Part shown: piece after piece, positions 59,801 through 64,000 of the stretch
How positions within the stretch are numbered: the first letter of the stretch is position 1
How the letters are laid out: each line of letters opens with the position of its first letter
Notes under the pieces: generated by a model
What the model was told of the DNA's origin: nothing
Databases searched by the model: none
What the model saw: the letters and a program-made list of their open reading frames with translations, nothing else
Position numbers and translations under genes: made by a program
Assembly: GCA_013400155.1 (NCBI GenBank)
Contig: VXBM01000670.1
Span: forward strand, 398,057 to 462,056
Length of the DNA: 64,000 nucleotides
Direction: 5' to 3'
From: Helopsaltes ochotensis
Taxonomy: Eukaryota; Chordata; Aves; Passeriformes; Locustellidae

Positions 59801-60017
59801 GGCTGCAGGGGCACAGCTGCCTCACCATGGTCTCACCATGGCCTGCAGAGGAACCTTAGCTCTGGCACCTGGAGCACCTCCTGCCCCTCCTTTGCTACTG
59901 ACCTTGGTGTCTGCATGTCTTTTCCCTCACATGTTCTCACCTCCTCCTCTTCTCTCACTAGGAAAAAACAAAACAAAACAAACCACAACCCTGTGTTCCT
60001 TTTGTTTTGATTTTCTT

Positions 60018-60027
60018 CTTAAATATA
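60018..60027 (-). promoter_or_regulatory. TATA box of the minus-strand LTR
   Basis: Minus-strand TATATTTAAG, about 110 bases into the LTR, upstream of the G+C-rich region. Confidence 0.6.
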
Positions 60028-60136
60028 TCATCACAGAGGCAACTGCTGGACGTGATGGAAGCTTCAGCATCTTCTCACAGGGGCCACCTCTGTGGCTCCC
60101 CTGCTACCAAAAACCAGGTTGTGCAAAGCCAATACA

Positions 60137-62315
60137 TTAGGAAAGGAAGTAGAGACAAAGGTTTTAATATAACATTTATATAAAAAAATACTAATTATGT
60201 ATCTGTTGTGTTCTTCAGATAAATTGCATGGTGATACTGCTAAAGGGTACTGAAGTTATATACTAGAGGATATACATGCTATACTATATACATGCACACT
60301 TGAATTTACTCCTCAAGTAAGCCATGGAAAACAAGCAAAGAAGTAGGGAATTCTGGTATTTTCCTCTGCTTTACCTTATGTCTGTGATATGGCCAGGAAA
60401 CATACCTGAGCCTGATCATTGGGAAAAGCTCTGATTTCATTATCTCAGGGCTTTGGAAAGAAAGGAAGCAACGTGAACATTTGCAAGTTCTAGAAATCCT
60501 ACAGAAGTGAACAGGCCAGCAGCAGAGCAGAAGTGTGGAGCTGTACTAGGGATGTACAGAAAGAGTATTTTGCCTAAATCTTATGAAGTGCTGACATGGG
60601 TTTCTGTAACACACATGGACTGATTTCACAGTTTATTTATGTGAGTGTAGGCCAAATTTATACAGCACTTTAAATAAGCTTCACCATAAGATGAACTCAC
60701 TAGTTGATTCTCAAAGATAGACTTACCAGTTCTGACTTCAGGTTAGAGTTCCCAGTAGTTACAAATGTGAGATGCTTTCTTTGTGGCAAGAAATAACATC
60801 AGAACTCAGGGAAAAAAAATGGAAATGTTTCTCACATCTTTCCACAAAAAAACTCAACACCTAACCCACCACTCTTGTGCTACATAAAGAGTAAATCAAT
60901 ATTAGCGACGATATCCACTTGCATACTTAGATTCCAGGAAAACCAGATATGATTGTTTCCAGTCCTTGTCCCAGTGTTATAGGCAAAGATCACACAGCGG
61001 TTGGGAAATCTTTAGAAAGAAAAAACACATGAAGAACAGCATTATTACTACTATTTTACTTTCTTTGAGACATTTGCGCTCTTTTTGTTTATTCCACTGT
61101 TTATTGAAAGCCTCAGTTTCATGTATATCTAGCACTGAAAAGACACCAAACAATGTGTTTATTACCCGTTATTATCAATAAAAAAATACAGATACCACCC
61201 GTTCGAGTAAATAATTACTTGCCTTAAATTACAGTATGTCTAACATCTATTCAGAAAAGCCAGTGAAACCACAAAACATCTGAATAATATTTCTTTTGAA
61301 GACAATCAGAATTAAGTTTTTGTGTTAGAGACAAAAGTAGCTTTATTTCCTGACCTTCTAAGTGGCAAGCTTTGTACATTACACCATAATTATGATTCTG
61401 GGATGTAAGTGATATGCAATATAGCCAACTTTCTGCTGCTCACGATGTTAATGCTAAATAATAAAGACATCTTTCATAGTAAAGGTAATTTCAAAAAAAA
61501 TTACAACCAGCTAATAATTTCAAAAATGTTATTCACTAAGTATACAAAATGTATATCATGGGCTATGCCAAGGAAAGGAACTGTTGAACTGAAAGCACCC
61601 CCCCAAAAAAAAAAAAAAAAAAACCAAGAATAATAAACAGTCGATACTTACAGTAAGTCTCATATCAGTGTTTGTCATTGCAGGTAGATCACTTCAATGT
61701 GAGTTAATTCACATTTTATAGACTGAGAAATGGAAGTTTAACTGAGTTGAAAATGTTTTACTTCCGACACAGTATTTTCTGAAGTTTCTACTAAATAGTC
61801 CTATTGTGAGGTTGTATACTTTGTTCTGAAGTGTGTTCATGGGGAAATCAGGGTAAAAAACTCTATGTGTAAAATTACGGATTTTTAAAAATTCATTTAT
61901 CAACATCATTAGTAATATAAATTTCTCTGCACCTACATATAGACAGCAGCTGCAATTTTTCACCTTTTTAAGTGCAGAAGCTAAATGAATAAGCCCACTC
62001 AATTTAACAGAGAGCTAAAATGTTTCAAGTTGACCCCAGTTCAACCAAGCAGTTTAGTACATGCTAAAATCAATATGCAGCAAAGCATTTAAATACACAT
62101 TAATCACCAAAGACATAAATAAATTTGAGCATAACTTCTAAACTTGTGTTTGAACACTGCCCTTGCAAAGGTATTAAGATGCCAAAATATTAATAGAATG
62201 ACCTCCCCAGATTTTCAATAATGGCTATCTTGGAAAATTAATTCCCAATTAAATTCTGGAAGTAATTTGCACCTCAATCTGAGAATCAAATCATATTTAA
62301 CTTATAAATAAAGTG
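60137..62315. other. AT-rich intergenic sequence
   Basis: No gene or repeat family recognised. A short A run follows CCCCCC at 61597-61623. Frames up to 97 codons (61709-62002, minus) have no domain. The segment 62030-62310 is AT-rich and rich in TAAT cores; conservation cannot be judged. Confidence 0.5.
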
Positions 62316-62347
62316 AATTATGGTCACTCCAATAAGTGACCATAATT
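62316..62347. repeat. Perfect hairpin, 13-bp arms and 6-base loop
   Basis: AATTATGGTCACT, loop CCAATA, then AGTGACCATAATT. The arms are exact reverse complements over 13 bp; the next flanking pair does not match. As RNA or cruciform DNA it would form a short stable stem. It has no U run or other terminator feature relevant to a eukaryote. Confidence 0.95.
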
Positions 62348-63419
62348 AAAACTGCTTAAAACTATAGTAGCAGCAATTTTAAAACTTTTTGTTTGCATTT
62401 TAAGATCACTTACTTTTTTTTTTTTGTTTTCATTTCTAGTACCTTTTGTTCTTTTTTTATCCTTTTTATTTCCTTCATGCCTGTAACCTCTCAAGCCTGA
62501 AAAGACACTGATAAAAGCTACTGACTTTGACCAAGATACTTTTACTGATGGCCACATTCCACTAGGCACTGAATATGCTTGTAATAAATGTCTGTCTCTA
62601 TATTAAGTAGCTTAACATTCAACATCTACTAAAATTCTACTTGCTTTAAAATGTTCAGAAATCAAATTGGACTACATGCTTAGAACAATGAAGTTACCAA
62701 ACATACAGCATTTTTCCTTTAAAGTGATAAATGCTCTCAGCTTGCACTCTACTTCCTACACCTGGGAAGGTATATGTCCATTGGCTATCAATTCCTATGA
62801 AATTTTCTCTGATAAAGTGCTTTAAAAGAATGATCACCTACTATGATTTGTGTTTAGTATTACATCGGTTTTATGTTTCTAGTTGGACTCAGAGGTTACC
62901 TGGAATGTTTCTGTTTGGATTCTTTCAAAATCAGCATGACTGGAATTATCAGGAATTATAAGATTTGTCTATAGATATTAACTCTACAAAAGAGTCCATA
63001 TGTTATAAGTCCTTGATGATTTATTGCAACTATTCTGGAAGCTAGAAACTGCCTACACAGAACAGTTTACACTGTTAGGGTCTCACATTTAGCCAGGGTC
63101 TGCAACATTTCCTAAATCTGTCCTTTTCAAATTTTTCTTCTTCTAAGACCACCTTGTACCACTTGTAATAGCATCCCTTGAAATGAGCCAATTAAGTAAC
63201 ATTAGCCCCAAATATCAGACTAAAATGAGAAGCGGATTAGTATCTTTTTAAAAATTTTATTTCATTTTATAATACTCATCTTGATTTCTATAGTACTGGA
63301 ATAATAGAGCCTATTAGAAAGAATGAATTAGAAGTCACAGAAGTTATTAGTAGGCAGTTAATTATCACATCAACATTAAGCTCATTTATTCTGTGATGAT
63401 GTTTTCATTTTGACAGCTT
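62348..63419. other. AT-rich intergenic sequence
   Basis: No feature recognised. A T run of about 14 lies near 62411-62425. The 76-codon frame at 62731-62961 and the 81-codon minus-strand frame at 62324-62569 are featureless. Confidence 0.5.
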
Positions 63420-63700
63420 CATAGGTCTCAAAATAGAAACATCCCTACAGAATAAATCAGATTGTTCCCTTGCTGTAGCAATGGAGTTGTATAGATGAAA
63501 AAACAGGCTATCATTCAGCTACTTAGCTAAAGGGCTTTGTAGCACTATGGACATAAAAGAGAACCCACTAAGAGCTGTTTAACTTGCTAGTCCACTCTGC
63601 ACATTCTCCTAATCTTGGTGCTAGCAGGATTTGAACTTGTCCGTGTTTGTCTCCCATCAGCAATGTTGTAACATCTGTGTGGGTGTACCTTACCTGGAGA
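63420..63700 (-). mobile_element. Possible ancient MIR/CORE-SINE-like relic
   Basis: On the minus strand, AAGTTCAAATCCTGCTAGCA near 63650-63630 resembles the tRNA-derived box B and start of the core of MIR-type SINEs. About 130 bases further on, TAGCTGAATGATAGCC and TTTTTTCATCTATACAA resemble the later MIR segment with its TTTCxTCATCTGTAAAA phrase. Spacing and order fit, but the matches are weak and the middle is not recognisable. It could be coincidence. Confidence 0.28.
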
Positions 63701-64000
63701 AATGTATTTTTTGCTTCCATAATGAATTCAATATCTGTTGAAGAAAACATACTAAACAAATGAATAATAGGTATTTTTGGTTTGTGACTCCACTCCCACT
63801 TCCTACAAAGGCAATTTTTGAAAAAGGAATGTTTTCCAACATGACTTTGAAACTTAGCAGCAAAAAGGATGCTAATCGTTTAACAGAAGAGTAGCATTAT
63901 CAGATAGAACATTATCAGATAGAAAGCACTTCGGTTATTTACACTCTTCGTCATCAATATTTCACTGATCAAAACACCAGGCATCACAGTGATCCTGTCA
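63701..64000. other. AT-rich intergenic sequence at window end
   Basis: No gene or repeat family recognised. ATTATCAGATAGAA occurs twice in near-tandem, at about 63896-63924. Confidence 0.5.

Larger units (their letters stand above)
59084..60136 (-). mobile_element. Solo endogenous retrovirus LTR, minus strand
   Basis: On the plus strand it begins TGTCATGGTTTGACACTGGC and ends AAAGCCAATACA, which on the minus strand gives TGTATTGGCTTT to CAAACCATGACA, about 1,053 bp. I recognise it as an abundant songbird LTR family. Minus-strand promoter signals are TATATTTAAG at 60027-60018 and AATAAA at 59260-59255. The G+C-rich middle has 39-bp tandem repeats (59720-59797 and a partial third). No primer-binding site follows the 3' end, and the flanks (AAAAC and TTAGG) show no target-site duplication. 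The overlapping frames of 100-257 codons at 59215-60140 on both strands, including the repeated minus-strand PQPVGSTGDAEIH, arise from the LTR and its repeat and are not host genes. Confidence 0.88.

Noticed and set aside
59215..60140. Overlapping open frames of 107-257 codons on both strands
   Set aside because: They lie inside the LTR at 59084-60136, occur in several frames at once, and owe their length to G+C-rich sequence and a 39-bp tandem repeat. No host protein family recognised.
62316..62347. MicroRNA precursor at the hairpin
   Set aside because: The stem is only 13 bp and the sequence outside it does not extend the pairing; precursors need roughly 25-35 bp.
63601..63690. tRNA gene on the minus strand, suggested by AGTTCAAATCC and a CACCA-like end
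   Set aside because: The T stem pairs poorly, no convincing A box or matching acceptor stem is present, and no cloverleaf can be drawn. A decayed SINE is the better, still weak, explanation.

Overview
The window looks like a gene-poor, AT-rich intergenic stretch of a bird chromosome, most likely from a songbird (Passeriformes). The evidence is CR1 LINE fragments of the avian/reptilian type, several avian-type endogenous retrovirus LTRs whose ends I recognise, few CpGs outside the LTRs, and no operons or dense ORFs. I could not support any protein-coding gene, rRNA, tRNA gene or CRISPR array. Every open frame longer than about 110 codons is explained by a repeat, a homopolymer, a gap or chance, except one 176-codon frame near 42 kb, which I regard as probably spurious.

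Layout. 1-89 is a poly-A run. 90-5514 is plain AT-rich sequence. 5515-6652 is a nested pair: an old minus-strand LTR split by a younger plus-strand LTR (5660-6476), with the target-site duplication still visible. 8148-9550 is a minus-strand LTR with clear promoter-like elements. 11395-12426 is a minus-strand LTR followed by a recognisable tRNA-Lys-type primer-binding site and a short leader. 12.4-33.3 kb is largely unannotatable sequence with homopolymers, two A/C-rich tracts, a 25-base gap, a CR1 3' fragment (20.8-21.0 kb) and an unclassified GC-richer patch (22.6-23.2 kb). 33.3-34.0 kb is a CR1 3' end on the minus strand, followed by a 298-base gap and a solo LTR (35251-35782). 39.76-41.08 kb is an old, degenerate CR1 on the minus strand, with a short LTR just beyond it (41218-41592). 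44.08-44.61 kb is a plus-strand CR1 3' end. 44.6-56.7 kb holds only low-complexity tracts. 56712-59379 is a 1,334-bp block present twice with no difference that I can see, joined at a single N; its right part belongs to a minus-strand LTR that is complete in the second copy (59084-60136). The rest is unique AT-rich sequence with a perfect 13-bp-arm hairpin at 62.3 kb and a possible ancient MIR/CORE-SINE relic near 63.5 kb.

There are no genes here working together. What can be read is repeat history: an old CR1 layer, younger CR1 3' ends, then several LTR insertions including one inside another. The observations most worth checking are the exact 1.33-kb tandem copy with a microhomology junction (real duplication or assembly error), the nested LTR, the Lys-type primer-binding site, and the hairpin at 62.3 kb. 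I found no convincing sign of a novel functional system. Family assignments rest on recognition by eye, without any database search.
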